From: Tethya wilhelma
Lineage: Eukaryota > Porifera > Demospongiae > Tethyida > Tethyidae
Length of the DNA stretch: 64,000 bases
Reading direction: 5' to 3'
Assembly (NCBI GenBank): GCA_964030475.1
Contig: CAXIPT010000001.1
Location: 9,148,086-9,212,085 of the forward strand
The notes under the pieces: generated by a model
The model's database searches: none
Told to the model about the DNA's origin: nothing
Seen by the model: only the letters and a program-made list of their open reading frames with translations
Shown: positions 54,490 through 64,000 of the stretch, one piece after another
How positions within the stretch are numbered: position 1 is the stretch's first letter
Layout of the letters: each line of letters begins with the position of its first letter
Position numbers and translations under genes: made by a program

Positions 54490-56395
54490 ATTAAATTTAG
54501 TCACCTGCATTCTATATACACCAACCTTCTACACCATGTACATCTGAATCATCAATATCCTCACAGAAAAAACTGGTGTGTTATAGTGACAAACTTGTTA
54601 TTATGATTGATATTCATTGTAACAGACAACTGTTATCATAACATTGATAGTTCATGCTAACAATGCTACTCTGTTATTATAACATAATTATTTTTAATCC
54701 ATGATTTGTTATTATGCAAAATTTATTGTAACATTTTTACGCCAGAATGGCCTGTGAATAGCTACTGTAACAGTTAACTATGTTATAATAACATTCTTAC
54801 ATTAATGTTACTGTAACATGGCAGTTATACTGTAACTATGACATGCTGTTTGTTATTAAACACCTATGTAATTAATCCACGTATCAGCATTCATTGTACT
54901 ATATGGATTTGAACCAAACATTAATTTATTGTTGTTTACTGGTGCATGCCGTGAGCACAATTATTATCAGAATTATATATTATGTGCAGATAGCAAACAT
55001 GTGGTGACTCTTTATGGCTATATAGCTGAATAGCATTAAGAACTATGTGGTGTAATTTAGTGCCACAGAACTGGTGCATGTGCGAACCTGGTCAAAGATA
55101 ATGATCTATAGCTATGCTTGAGTAAGCTTGCCGCAAAAACCACATGAGCTTAATTAGTCTATGAGTCTGATGTCTAGTGGCCAAAATCGCATGCTGAATG
55201 TCATTGTCATTGCACAGCTGAAATGGCGAGCTTTTTTCCTGTCAAGAGTACTTTTGCTTCTGTTGTGGAGATTGTCTGAGAATGAGGCAGAGCTTGTCAA
55301 TGAATGTGTCATGATGCCAACACTTTCTCCAGCTGAGTCACCAGTATATTCAAAGCCATCACAATTTCTAAAGCAGTAATTGAATTAAATTAAACTTTTT
55401 TGTAAATTCAATAGCTATAGCTTGTTCAAATGCTTGAATTATGGTTATTTGTTGTTATATAACTGCATGCATTCAATGCAGGCAAGGTAATAGTAATTTT
55501 CACACACAAGATGCTGAGACTCAAGTCATACCTGTGACTGAGGGTCAGAAACCATACTCACATGAGGCCGACTCCTCTTTGGGTTCAGCTACATCAGGCC
55601 ATATCCGCAGTCTACAGGTGAAACCCACAATACTCATGTTACTTGTGCAGGTTGAATGCGTGCAAGATATGATTTTTTTCCCCTTTTATTTATACAGCAA
55701 ACACCTTACTAGGAAAAAAAAAAGCCAAAGGTGAGTTTCTAGAGAAGAGCCTGCTTCAGTCTGGACTATTGTCATTGATTTTCATTGCTTAATTAATATT
55801 GATTGTTTTGGTTGTAATTGCTCTCAAGTAAGACATGAATATTGTCATTCACTTACCTGAACTTGATAGTACATTTTTGCAAGCTGGGATTGAAAATGAT
55901 AACAGAATGAAGCTGCATGGGCTATAGTAGTACTCTTGTATACAGTATAATGTTCCAATAGCACCAAGCCTACCGAGTACATGGGCAAGTTATTACGTGA
56001 CAGAATCAGAGGTTTGATATATATTTGTTTTGGCGTATGGATGCATAGTATACCTCCAGATTTTGGGTACTTCTATGACAAGCTAAACAATTGGCATGGG
56101 CATACACAAAAAAGCTAGATATTGATTACACTATAGTACCTACTCTTTCTCCTCATACTGCATTTTTGATTATTAACTTCCTTTCCCCTTCCACCTCTGC
56201 ATGAATTCCTGTTACACTCTCCTCATGCTTCTGTTTTAGTTGTTGGCTGTTCAAAGTGTGCAAAATGACATTTCTGGTCTATGTAGATGCTGTGGTGCTA
56301 CTAAATCCAGCAATAGACACAGTGGATATTGGAAAGGGGATCAAACTGATCATTAGACAAAGTAAAAGATTTGTCCTAGTGGCACTCTACTTTAG
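54490..56395. other. Gene-poor region with one exon-like segment
   Basis: At 54,590-54,870 tgttataataaca-like words recur in both orientations (AT-rich satellite-like). One plus-strand exon-like segment (about 55,484-55,617, acceptor atgcag, donor gtgaaa) reads QDAETQVIPVTEGQKPYSHE, family unknown. Nothing else is supportable. Confidence 0.35.
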
Positions 56396-56398
56396 CTT

Positions 56399-56463
56399 CG
56401 TTCCCAGGCTCTCTCCCTGAATATTACACACTAAAAAATTAGAAAGGGAGAGAGCCTGGAACG
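56399..56463. repeat. Short palindromic repeat, CGTTCCCAGGCTCTCTCCCT family
   Basis: Arms cgttcccaggctctctccct and agggagagagcctggaacg enclose about 25 bp. Partial copies lie at 21,742, 28,035 and 30,585. Confidence 0.85.
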
Positions 56464-56585
56464 TGAAATCACGTGAATGACGTAGTGTGCGAAAAAATTG
56501 GTATGCTATAGTAGAGAAACCATGCATACAAACTCTCTCTACGGGCAACATCATTCACGGTGTTTTGTGAGCTTTAGGAAGAGCC

Positions 56586-57000
56586 ATGGGGTGGCTTGAA
56601 CAAGGCCTTCCATCATCTCCTCGAAAGCAATGTTTTGTTGTTGAAAAACTTGCCAGGCCTGTAGGAGTACCAGTAAGCTATTCATCAATGAAAAGGGTTT
56701 CTGAAGAAAGTGAAGGAAAAAAAGAAATTGGTGTATTCCTTTTACAGGACGGACGACACAAGCACCAGGCATGCAGGAAAGATCACATCATCATTCGCAG
56801 TACATCAGAGGATGGAGAAAAGGTGAAGATAACTCTGCAAGTACAGAACTTGATAATGCCACTTCATGAAGCATACGACAAGTTTAAAGCAATATTCGCC
56901 AGTGAAGGTGAGTCTAAGCAATTTCTATGAGCTTAGACCCTCTGATGTTTTGCTCTTTGAACATCTACCTCACCATCTACCCCTACTCTACCAAGGTTGT
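56586..57000 (+). pseudogene. Unnamed transposon-like fragment (ELRPSDVLLFEHLPHH)
   Basis: The frame 56,586 onward reads WLEQGLPSSPRKQCFVVEKL and, further on, PLHEAYDKFKAIFASEG. One frame over, from 56,918, comes LSNFYELRPSDVLLFEHLPH. These match a conserved order that I recall from uncharacterised repeated proteins (glp-tPrkr-vv-kLA, m-l-eAy--Fk, lgls-F-eLRP--V-l). The counterpart of the next conserved block (CxCxYHEN) is replaced by LPLLYQG, and the homology ends at about 57,000. Frameshifted. Confidence 0.5.
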
Positions 57001-57009
57001 CGATCCTGA

Positions 57010-57219
57010 GGAGAATTAACAACCTGCAGGAAGCTGGTATTGACCCTGCAGTGTTTACCACCCATTCAGTGGGTCTGCCTCTACCTCTAAAGCTTCAAAT
57101 TTGGATATTACCACTAATGATATCTTGAAGGCAGCTGACTGTAGCACAGAGTCTGTTTTTCAGAAATTCTATCAGAAGCCCACACCTTCTACAATATCTG
57201 GTAGAGCTGTTCTTTCTTA
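57010..57219 (+). pseudogene. Tyrosine recombinase C-terminal fragment (second type)
   Basis: NNLQEAGIDPAVFTTHSV is followed, after a one-base shift, by SASTSKASNLDITTNDILKA and STESVFQKFYQKPTPST to a TAA. AGID--vF--HStRsAstSkA and esvFxxFYxkp are the C-terminal catalytic blocks of a Crypton-like tyrosine recombinase type distinct from the Ngaro one. The catalytic Arg of HSxR falls on the frameshift and is lost. It directly abuts the preceding unrelated fragment. Confidence 0.6.
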
Positions 57220-57669
57220 ATTTTATCTAGATCTATACAATTGAGGTGAAGTTATACTTTGCATCAGACTAATTATTTACTCCACGTCTGCACACTAGAT
57301 GTCTTAGTTTTTCTTGCATTTTTGCATAGTTCTATAGCATTTTAAATCCGGTGTGGTCAATGTCTTGCATCATAATTTCTTTCAATGTTTCAACATTCCA
57401 ATTAATGGGGCTCGCTCATGCTTCCCCGATTACAATAAGACATCGCTTTGCTTTGCTCACCACTATCCTTGCTTTAGAATTAATGAATTTGCTTACTGCT
57501 AATAGTTTCCTTTACATAACTATAAAAGATTTGTCAAGGGTTCTTGCAGTTTAGTGATGGTGAATTTATCAGTAGACTTTGTACCCTGACTGACAGTTTT
57601 CTAGTCATGGTTACTAAATGAGTTTGTCAGTTATCCTTGCTCAAGACATTCAGTGATTATGCCAGATTT

Positions 57670-57925
57670 TTAATTATCATCATACAGTTATTGGAAGGTA
57701 GCAAAGAAGTTCATGTTATATTTGACACACCTGGATGCCTCACTAATACACCTAAATACTTTGAACAACAAAGACGGGGTGCCACAGCTAAACTACCTGC
57801 TTAACATTACTGTGATGAACCGGGAAAATCCCTGATGGTAAATAGCATGAAAATTTCATCAACTGCCGTGAGTGTCAGTAAAATCTTGTCCTATTTCTAG
57901 AAGATTTTTTCCTTGTGGCAGATGA
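57670..57925 (+). pseudogene. Unnamed transposon-like fragment (VIFDxPG..P..FEQxRR)
   Basis: LLEGSKEVHVIFDTPGCLTN and TPKYFEQQRRGATAKLPA run to a stop, with KIPDG, HENFINCREC and LVLFLEDFFL in neighbouring frames. The pattern evHv-FD-PG--p-tPk-fEq-RR, then KIP--W-e-inCR-CKr-Lv-fL, is one I recall from repeated uncharacterised sponge and cnidarian proteins. Decayed. Confidence 0.45.
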
Positions 57926-58019
57926 TGCATGGGCTGAGGCATCTGCATAGTACTGGCATAAGCAATTCAGTGAACAAAAAGTTTCAGTTCAGTGAAGGAC
58001 AACTAAGGTAATGTCACCA

Positions 58020-58060
58020 ATTATTGGACGCTCTAATTATTGGACACACAGAAAACATTT
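58020..58060. repeat. Possible 5' terminal repeat of the pogo element
   Basis: caccaattattggacgctctaattattggacac contains the attattggac word twice; related gttgttggac recurs at 58,411. pogo/Tigger terminal repeats often look like this, but the 3' partner is not seen. Confidence 0.3.
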
Positions 58061-58512
58061 CAATTTTTCTCTCGTGTCAGCTGCTCGGCGGTTTTGACTT
58101 TGTGCTCCAGGCAAGGTAACTCAAAGTGGCCTTTGGCTGTTGGCAACAGTGAACCAACAGGGTTAGGAGTCAGGGCCTACTGCCTTGATTTTCACAAGTG
58201 CTCGTTTATCCACAGTTCTTTTATGCTGCTAATTGAGAGGTCGGTCAACTATTCTGTGCTATAACTTGGTAACTACTGGACCTATGCGAACAGTTCAAGT
58301 ACCATTTTGAAGGTAATTTATCCTACTTTCTATGATGTGCTAATGGGGGCACAAGCTAGCTTAACTTCTGGCTGCCTTCCCCAAGTAATCATGTACTGTT
58401 CAGTCTAGTTGTTGGACATTTCCTACTAACAACCATGAACAAGCTTGTATCGTACTTAGGAGATCTTATATGTGTATTTATGTCAACATTTATGCCTCTA
58501 TTCACTCTGCAG

Positions 58513-59453
58513 ATGGCGGCTGCTCCTGAACCTACTTCACGCTATACTGAAGACAGTCTACAACTTGCCGTTCAAGATGTACGTGGTTGTAAACTATCCT
58601 TGAGGATGGCAGCTCGTCAGTATGGCATTCCGAAGAGCACACTGTCACTATACGTATCAGGAAAACTTCAGATAGGTGTCAGACGTGGTCCTGCTTCGGT
58701 CTTGTCAGCTGAAGAAGAGCGAAGGATTGTCGACTATGCAGTACACATGGGACAAATTGGGTATGGACGTACGCGTGAGCAGATATACGATATTGTTGCA
58801 GCGATTGTGGCTAAAGATGGGCGTCCCAATCCTTTCGTAAATGGTAGGCCAGGACGTAAATGGTGGTCTTTGTTCAAAAAGCGGCATCCTCAAATCACTC
58901 TTCGTTCGCCTCAGAAACTACAGTTGGCTAGAGCAAAGTGCTGTACTCCTGAAATTCTGGGTGCTTGGTTTAGCGAGTTTCAGGGGTTCCTTGACGCAGA
59001 GTCATTACTGAATAAAGCAGAGCACATTTGGAATGCAGACGAATCTGGCTTCGCTCTTTGTGCTACGTCTGGCAAAGTTATTAGCATTCGTAATTCTAAG
59101 AATGTCTATGCAATAACTGCAGACACCAAAGAACAGATTACCACCCTATGTGCTATCAGTGCAGCAGGAGATGCTTTGCCTCCAATGCACATATTTCCTG
59201 GGACAAGATTCAAGTACAACCCCATGCTTAACTGTGTGGATGGAGCTTACTTTGGTCATTCACCAACAGGGTGGATATCGACTGAGCTGTTCTATGGATG
59301 GATTGCCAATCATTTTGCGAAGCGTGTCTCTGTCCGCCCAGTCATTTTGCTCGTTGACGGTCATTCATCACACATCGACATTCATACATCTACATTTTGC
59401 CGGGAAAACAAGATCCTTTTGTACTGTCTGCCTCCACATTCTTCTCATTTAAC
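58513..59453 (+). CDS. pogo-type (DDE_1, CENP-B-like) transposase, 3'-truncated
   Basis: I favour ATG 58,513 (MAAAPEPTSRYTEDSLQLAV) over 58,435, because the upstream 26 codons are hydrophobic and 58,513 follows an acceptor-like ctctgcag. The N-terminus is a psq-type helix-turn-helix (LRMAARQYGIPKSTLSLYVS), then a CENP-B-like second HTH (LSAEEERRIVDYAVHMGQIG, RPGRKWWSLFKKRHPQI). The DDE_1 core follows with IWNADESGFAL (Asp about 176), ITTLCAISAAGDALPPMHIF and VILLVDGHSSHI (Asp about 282). It reaches LPPHSSHLT, where the sequence meets the N at 59,455 and turns into (CA)n. The third catalytic Asp, usually about 15-20 residues on, and the 3' terminal repeat are therefore missing. The reading frame is otherwise intact over 314 codons, suggesting a young copy. 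Confidence 0.85.
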
Positions 59454-59455
59454 TN

Positions 59456-59518
59456 ACACACATACACACACACACATATGTCCACACACACATACACGCA
59501 CACACACATGCACACATG
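59456..59518. repeat. (CA)n microsatellite after an N
   Basis: CA/CATA-rich run immediately after the single N at 59,455, joining the pogo transposase to an unrelated minus-strand gene. Confidence 0.9.
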
Positions 59519-59519
59519 A

Positions 59520-59770
59520 ACACTCATTTGTTTATACCCACACATGGGAAATTCATTGTGAATTTCTGATACCAAATGATCGAGTTCTTGATCACTCATT
59601 TCAGAATAAGTAGAACGGATGGATAAATCATATTCGGACATTCTTCTATACACAGTTCGTACAGAAACTCCTATCAAATCAGCTATCTGTGGTACAGTGA
59701 ATCGGCATTCAATCAACTCACTTAACTGATGCTGAGGTATGTCAAATCGCGGTCGTCCTAAAGAGCCATT
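59520..59770 (-). pseudogene. Integrase-like transposase, N-terminal half, inverted
   Basis: The minus-strand frame reads TDNGSLGRPRFDIPQHQL and IECRFTVPQIADLIGVSVRT, then VYRRMSEYDLSIRSTYSEMS, ELDHLVSEIHNEFPMCGYKQ. This is the helix-turn-helix start of an rve-integrase-like protein family of aquatic animals. It then runs into the (CA)n. The matching C-terminal half lies head-to-head on the plus strand from about 59,770. Confidence 0.6.
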
Positions 59771-60567
59771 ATCAGTGCTTTGTAGAGGGAGTTAGACAAC
59801 ATGGACTACCCTGTCAAGTAAGAGGTGATAGAGGTGGTGAGAATGTTGGCATTGCCAAGTTTATGCTTAAACATCCCATGAGAGGAGCTAGTCGGACGTG
59901 GAAGTTTTATCTGTGGTAGAAGTCTACATAATCAACGGATAGAACGATTATGGCGAGATATGTTCAACCAGTGTACCATTCTGTTTTATAGTTTGTTTCT
60001 CTACATGGAAGACACCAACATTTAAATGTTGATGATGATACTCACCTCTTCAGCCTTCATTACGTTTTCTTAATACGCATAAACACAAGCTTAACAAAGT
60101 TTTCGAATGCTTGGAATGATCATCCTTTGTCTTCAGAGGGTAACTTGACTCCTAACCAGTTGTGGATTAGTGGATTGTTGAGGAACAACTTGGATCCAAA
60201 TGATATTGATGTATAAGTTCAATTATGTTGTACATACTATAATTCCAGGCCTTTTTTTACGTATGGTTTAATTTTTAAAATCGAAATTTGGTGAATTAAG
60301 ACATTCTCAGCTATACAGTTGTGTGATCCCTGACATGCAGACAATAATTACGTATGTGTATTGTAATGATTACATACTTTGAATGATAATTATTGACATC
60401 AATTTTGCTTGTAGGAAGATCTGTATGGTATAGATTGGGAGGGGCCAATTCCATTGGAAGATAAGGATAGTACAAGTGTACAAGTCCCTGAAATCCCATG
60501 TCCTCTATCAGAGAGACAATTTCAAACGCTCACAGATCTTGTTTCACCTATTGCTTCACTGTGTTGA
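59770..60567 (+). pseudogene. Integrase-like transposase, C-terminal half
   Basis: Plus-strand frames read EGVRQHGLPCQVRGDRGGEN, then (frame shift) [20 protein letters not shown] and [20 protein letters not shown], then (frame shift) DDDTHLFSLHYVFLIRINTS and NAWNDHPLSSEGNLTPNQLW. An intron (about 60,213-60,415, donor gtataa, acceptor cttgtag) leads to YGIDWEGPIPLEDKD, ending CPLSERQFQTLTDLVSP. RGDRGGEN and [11 protein letters not shown] hold the second Asp and the Glu of an rve-type DDE triad. The first Asp segment (DGNHKL-type) is missing between the two halves, and frameshifts break the rest. Confidence 0.6.
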
Positions 60568-60599
60568 CTTGTATCTTTCTACTGTTTAATCAATACATT

Positions 60600-60845
60600 T
60601 TATAAGTAATGCTTAAGTTTGACTGCAGCTCTTGTCCTGTATAATTATATGTGTGAAACTGTTCTCCTCAATAAGATTGATTGTAATTAATTTTTATAGC
60701 TATAGGTCATGAGTCATTGACAATGTCATGCTTATGCATGCTGGTGCATTGCACTTCCAGATGAGCCTAGTATTGAATTTCAGAATAATTATTACAGAAT
60801 TTTTTATTCATACATTTCTCATTCCAACAAAGTGACGACAAAACA
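60600..60845. other. No recognised gene
   Basis: AT-rich, no motif. Confidence 0.3.
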
Positions 60846-60849
60846 CTTT

Positions 60850-61150
60850 GGAAAATTAAAGGAATAAACTCATTTCCAAGTAGGTCCAGCACTGGTCGAC
60901 CAAAAAAAAGCAAACAAGACACATTCCTGACTCCATTCTCTATCAGTGGAGAGTCATTTCTAAATAGGTCCAGCAGTGAGTGACCAAAAAAAAGGGGGAA
61001 AAAACCCCACAAAAACAAACAAAACACGTTCCTAGCTGACTCCACTCTCAATTAGTGGAGAGTCATTTCCAAATATATAGGTCTAGCATTGACCAAAAAA
61101 AGACAAAAACACATTCCTGACTCCAATCGAAATCAGTGGAGAGTCATGGG
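60850..61150. repeat. Degenerate tandem repeat, about 85-100 bp unit
   Basis: Three copies of tggagagtcatttc(c/t)aaatagg, then gtccagca...gaccaaaaaaaa, then acattcctgactccaatc. Poly-A length and short insertions vary between copies. Confidence 0.8.
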
Positions 61151-61255
61151 TGTACTCTCTCCACAGCCATAAGCCCAAGTTGCAGCAACTAGTAGCATAA
61201 CTCAAAACCAAAGACTGATCTCAGCACAAGAGTGCAGAAGTTTAATTTTACTTTT

Positions 61256-61507
61256 CTATTTATATGATACGATAGAAAATTTAAATAGGCATGGTTTCCT
61301 GCTTGGCCGTTTTGAGAGACAGTTTTGCAAAGAATCGATCAGTTGAGAGCATGCAGTTTGGCCGCTGGTCGGAATCGAGAAGCGGCCTCTCGTGGGAGGT
61401 TGCTTAAGTACTAGATATATGGTATTTTCAATCGGTGCCACAACCTGTGGCCGTTACACGGAGGTTGGCCGCTTGTGGGAGGGGCCGTTATGAGAGGTTC
61501 CACTGTA
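61256..61507. repeat. GGCCG-rich repeat ending TTCCACTGTA
   Basis: It contains ggccgttttgag, ggccgctggtcgg, ggccgttacacgg, ggccgcttgtgg and ggccgttatgagaggttccactgta. A CACTGTGGAACCTC-like end is typical of several DNA transposons; the other end is not clear. Confidence 0.45.
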
Positions 61508-62030
61508 TGTTCTCACTCTACTGCAATCTTGTGATGTATGTTTGATTCAAGAGCATACATTGGCTCTTCAATTATCATCTCTCTTCTCTGAATATCGCAG
61601 ATGATTTTATTTCTTTTAATATCAGTAGCATGGACTCGTCCTCTGAGCTTATTGTTGGTCGGCCCTATGGTGGTTGTGCCTTCTTTATTCGGAAGACAAT
61701 TTACCATACAGTTTGCAGAATTACTCTGCCATCAAAACGGCTCTGTGCCCTGTCTTTATCTTGTATTAACCCAAGTAATGGTCAAGAGTTGTCTACTCTC
61801 CTCATTAATGTCTATTTGCCCACTGACTATTGTTCTTAAGCATCCTTTGATAAGATTTCTGACATATACATTGGCTGAGCTTGAGGCAGTTATTGATACA
61901 AATCCATGTGATAATTTGATCATAGCTGGTGATTTCAATGTTGATTTCTCACGTAACAGTCTAAACTGACAACTCCTCAATGATTTTTTGGATGAGCTGA
62001 ATTTGGTTTCAGTCCACAATAGGTGCAAAT
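61503..62030 (+). pseudogene. Non-LTR retrotransposon endonuclease (APE) N-terminal fragment
   Basis: LLQSCDVCLIQEHTLALQL holds the QEH catalytic Glu. After a shift comes FISFNISSMDSSSELIVGRP and YGGCAFFIRKTI, RLCALSLSCIN and LLINVYLPTDY. Another shift gives LAELEAVIDTNPCDNLIIAG and DFNVDFSRNS. These are consecutive blocks of the apurinic-endonuclease domain of CR1/L2-type elements (E, GRPYGG, N-YLPTD, GDFNVD). It probably belongs to the same family as the 44.8-kb reverse transcriptase. Two frameshifts; inactive. Confidence 0.75.
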
Positions 62031-62215
62031 GTGAGACATATAAGTATAGCTAAATGTAAAGATGATAAAGTAAGAATTAGACAGTACACATATGGACAAT
62101 CTCCTTCTCAACTTCTCAAGTTGAATGTTCTGCAGCAGATTAAGTCTTGCATCCCGAATGAAGTTGGCACAGAGAACTTGAGCAGAGTGATAAGACTTGG
62201 CATAAAGATGGTCAG

Positions 62216-62545
62216 TCAAAGTATTAACTCCAAAAGAAGTATAGACCAGGTATTGACTCTGGAAGAAGACATCAGATAAAAAGTTAGAAGTGGTGAATCA
62301 GTGAATGAGTTAACAGGAGAGATATTACTATGCTGCACCGACTGTGAAGCAGAAGATGAAATAGACAACGGCTCACTTAAGAGATGCAGAGTGAAGCACA
62401 ACGGTAGGTGATCGGAGAAGTTGTCAAGGCTTTTAGCACAAGAAAAGTCATTAATTGAGTGAGAAAATTGAGACAGGGTAACCACATGATCTAAGTGAGA
62501 GAAGGCAGAGAAGTCATCATGATGATAAATATACTGGATAGGAGA
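62216..62545 (-). pseudogene. Non-LTR retrotransposon endonuclease C-terminal fragment, opposite strand
   Basis: The minus-strand frame reads LDHVVTLSQFSHSINDF, then LDNFSDHLPLCFTLHLL. D-H---s and SDHlPL (catalytic Asp-His of APE) are the end of the endonuclease domain, followed by the Ser-rich linker that precedes the RT. It belongs to the same kind of element as the plus-strand fragment at 61.5 kb but is inverted relative to it. Confidence 0.65.
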
Positions 62546-62619
62546 GTGGAGATCCGTGTATTTTCAATAATAATAATACTACTACTAATAATAAATATAT
62601 ATTATTGCATGACTGGGAG

Positions 62620-62720
62620 GGCATTATGGCTATAAATATTGGTTCGAGACTGGAGTATTGGTCCCGACCAAAGGGAGGGCCAATGCAAAAGTCAAGAACC
62701 AATATTTTAGCCATATTGCT
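62620..62720. repeat. Palindromic repeat, GGCTATAAATATTGGTTC arms
   Basis: gcattatggctataaatatt ggttc and gaaccaatattttagccata ttgc enclose about 50 bp that is itself partly symmetrical (gtattggtc/gggccaatg). Confidence 0.8.
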
Positions 62721-62947
62721 CAACCAAAGGAATGTAATAATGGAATTATTATATACTTATCAACAAGGGCATGCATCTTTGCTAACTAGCTAGCATGCAT
62801 GTTGTGACTAGTACAGTTAGCCACGGAAAAAATGAGCTTGAAGCAGGCCTGCAGGAGTAGTGGCCATAGCAAGAGCACAAAATTTATAGCTTTCTCCTGG
62901 TTTCTGGCACTATCAAGAAGCTTCAATGCCTTCAACGAGCTAACACA

Positions 62948-63241
62948 CTAACCGGCACTTAGGGGTGAAATTGAACCAATTTTAATACTGGCTCCAGAAG
63001 TTGACGACTGAATGGAGGATGATGATGATGATGATGAAGAAACCAAATCATTGTCGGCGTCCAATGATGGGCTATAAGTTTGCAATAGATCACCATGACT
63101 CATTGACAATGGCATAGTAGAATCTGATGTTTCTGGTATGTGTGACATCTGTGTGAATGTCCATGGATATAATATATTAATATTATTTATGTCATTCGTT
63201 CTAATCATACACACAGTTTCCTGGTGTGATACTGTCAACAT
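62948..63241 (-). CDS. Possible exon with Ser-rich tract, unknown
   Basis: An open minus-strand frame with a poly-Ser run encoded by a (GAT)n repeat (63,015-63,040), preceded by DLLQTYSPSLDADNDLV and followed by SGASIKIGSISPLSAG to a stop. It may be the 3' exon of the gene that includes the fragment at 63.5-63.8 kb. No family motif. Confidence 0.25.
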   Translation of the reverse strand: MLTVSHQETVCMIRTNDINNINILYPWTFTQMSHIPETSDSTMPLSMSHGDLLQTYSPSLDADNDLVSSSSSSSSSIQSSTSGASIKIGSISPLSAG

Positions 63242-63516
63242 TAGCTTCTGGAGACGGTTAGGTTTCTACATTTAAATGACATGTAGTGACGGTTGTGTAC
63301 ACAATCATTCATACAACGGGCACACACAAACATAACTTTATGATTGTATAAACTTGACTAAGTCAAAGTTTTGGTGTGCACATAATAAAACTAATATACC
63401 TGTTTGGTTGCATATCCCCAGTGTAACATTAAAGATAACACAGCCTGCAATAAATTCATCTTGTGGTTTTGTAGCTTCAGTAAAATGCTAGCGCATACAC
63501 ATAGAGCAGGACACAC

Positions 63517-63811
63517 TTATTCTAGGGATTGTTTGGAGAGTGGTTTACACCTTTTCAAGGCAAATAACAGTGTTGAAGTTTTATCCATCAGCTCTAACCA
63601 TATAGCTATAGTATCCCATAAGAAGTTTTCAAGAGCTACCTTGGACTTTATTCGAAGAATGGAATCATGTTTATCTGAACACACACTCTCAATCTCCTTC
63701 CTGATTAGTTTGCACATAGATGATACTATTTCTTTGAATAGCGTTTCACTCCCAACTGCTGCATTTGCAATAGAACGCCTGTTGCCTCTTCCAACATATA
63801 CCTCCCTAGCT
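63517..63811 (-). pseudogene. DUF6589-like N-terminal fragment (second copy)
   Basis: The minus-strand frame reads REVYVGRGNRRSIANAAVGS, ETLFKEIVSSMCKLIRKEIE, SKVALENFLWDTIAIWLELM and DKTSTLLFALKRCKPLSKQS. The fxW----wLEl--k-pTLlf-Lk- phrase corresponds to fnWekLytEakehvPTLykLL in the fragment at 43.8-44.1 kb. It is closed by a stop at each end. Confidence 0.45.
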
Positions 63812-64000
63812 TCTTAAGAGAACTGGTTAATTCAAAGTACTTAGGTTTCCTTTGATAACCAACAACAACCTGACAGTGTATATAGAGGTGATAATTATAT
63901 AATAATATTATAGCACGTACACACTGTATATAATATGGTAATGTTCCTTGTTCTATACTACATCACCTTTAAAAATGAAGGCACCGATGGTGCATAAGCC

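Noticed and set aside
61977..62279. Overlapping frames on both strands between the two endonuclease fragments
   Set aside because: Probably the decayed linker of the minus-strand retrotransposon; neither strand gives a recognisable domain, so it is not called separately.
1..64000. tRNA, rRNA and other structured RNA genes
   Set aside because: I looked for tRNA-like arms and rRNA-like conserved words and saw none; a covariance-model scan would be needed to exclude small RNAs.

Overview
The window looks like a piece of an invertebrate animal genome, most likely a demosponge such as Amphimedon queenslandica. That assignment is inference. It rests on AT-rich DNA, short introns with GT/AG borders, long microsatellites, many decayed transposon families that I recall as expanded in sponges and cnidarians, an Ngaro-type tyrosine-recombinase retrotransposon and a 2A-like leader. 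There is no prokaryotic operon layout. One 20-base N gap (34,747-34,766) and several single Ns show that this is a draft assembly. Layout: 0-10 kb holds a tyrosine-recombinase remnant, a piggyBac remnant on the minus strand, several microsatellites, an uncharacterised Cys-containing gene (6.1-6.9 kb) and a broken ankyrin-repeat gene (8.2-9.9 kb). 10-21 kb holds minus-strand remnants of unnamed transposon-like families, a second inverted copy of the 6.4-kb gene, an SMC6 pseudogene fragment (14.1-14.4 kb) and a spliced minus-strand gene of unknown function (19.4-21.2 kb). 21-27 kb is dispersed repeats plus a 3.2-kb minisatellite whose 34-bp unit carries a small hairpin; a TA-flanked MITE sits inside it. 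27-34 kb holds a zinc-finger fragment, a transmembrane exon, a 680-bp near-perfect inverted repeat with the same start exon in both arms, and an exon encoding a hydrophobic leader that ends in a 2A-like ribosome-skipping motif. 34-41 kb is a nearly complete Ngaro-type element: spliced gag-like ORF1, reverse transcriptase-RNase H, tyrosine recombinase and split direct repeats, with an inverted copy of its terminal unit upstream. 41-64 kb is a graveyard of nested elements: a CACTG MITE, a DUF6589-like fragment, a CR1/Jockey-like retrotransposon interrupted by a MITE, a ULP1-PHD gene fragment, a Ty3/gypsy pol remnant split by a later insertion, a YqaJ-nuclease pseudogene with a SWIM finger, fused recombinase fragments, a pogo-type transposase, an integrase broken into head-to-head halves, endonuclease fragments and a second DUF6589-like fragment. 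Few genes look functional. The best candidates for intact coding are the Ngaro ORFs (RT-RNase H and recombinase), the pogo N-terminal two thirds, the 2A leader exon and perhaps the spliced minus-strand gene at 19.4-21.2 kb, although that gene carries one in-frame stop. Most of the rest is frameshifted. All family names come from motif recognition by eye, not from searches.
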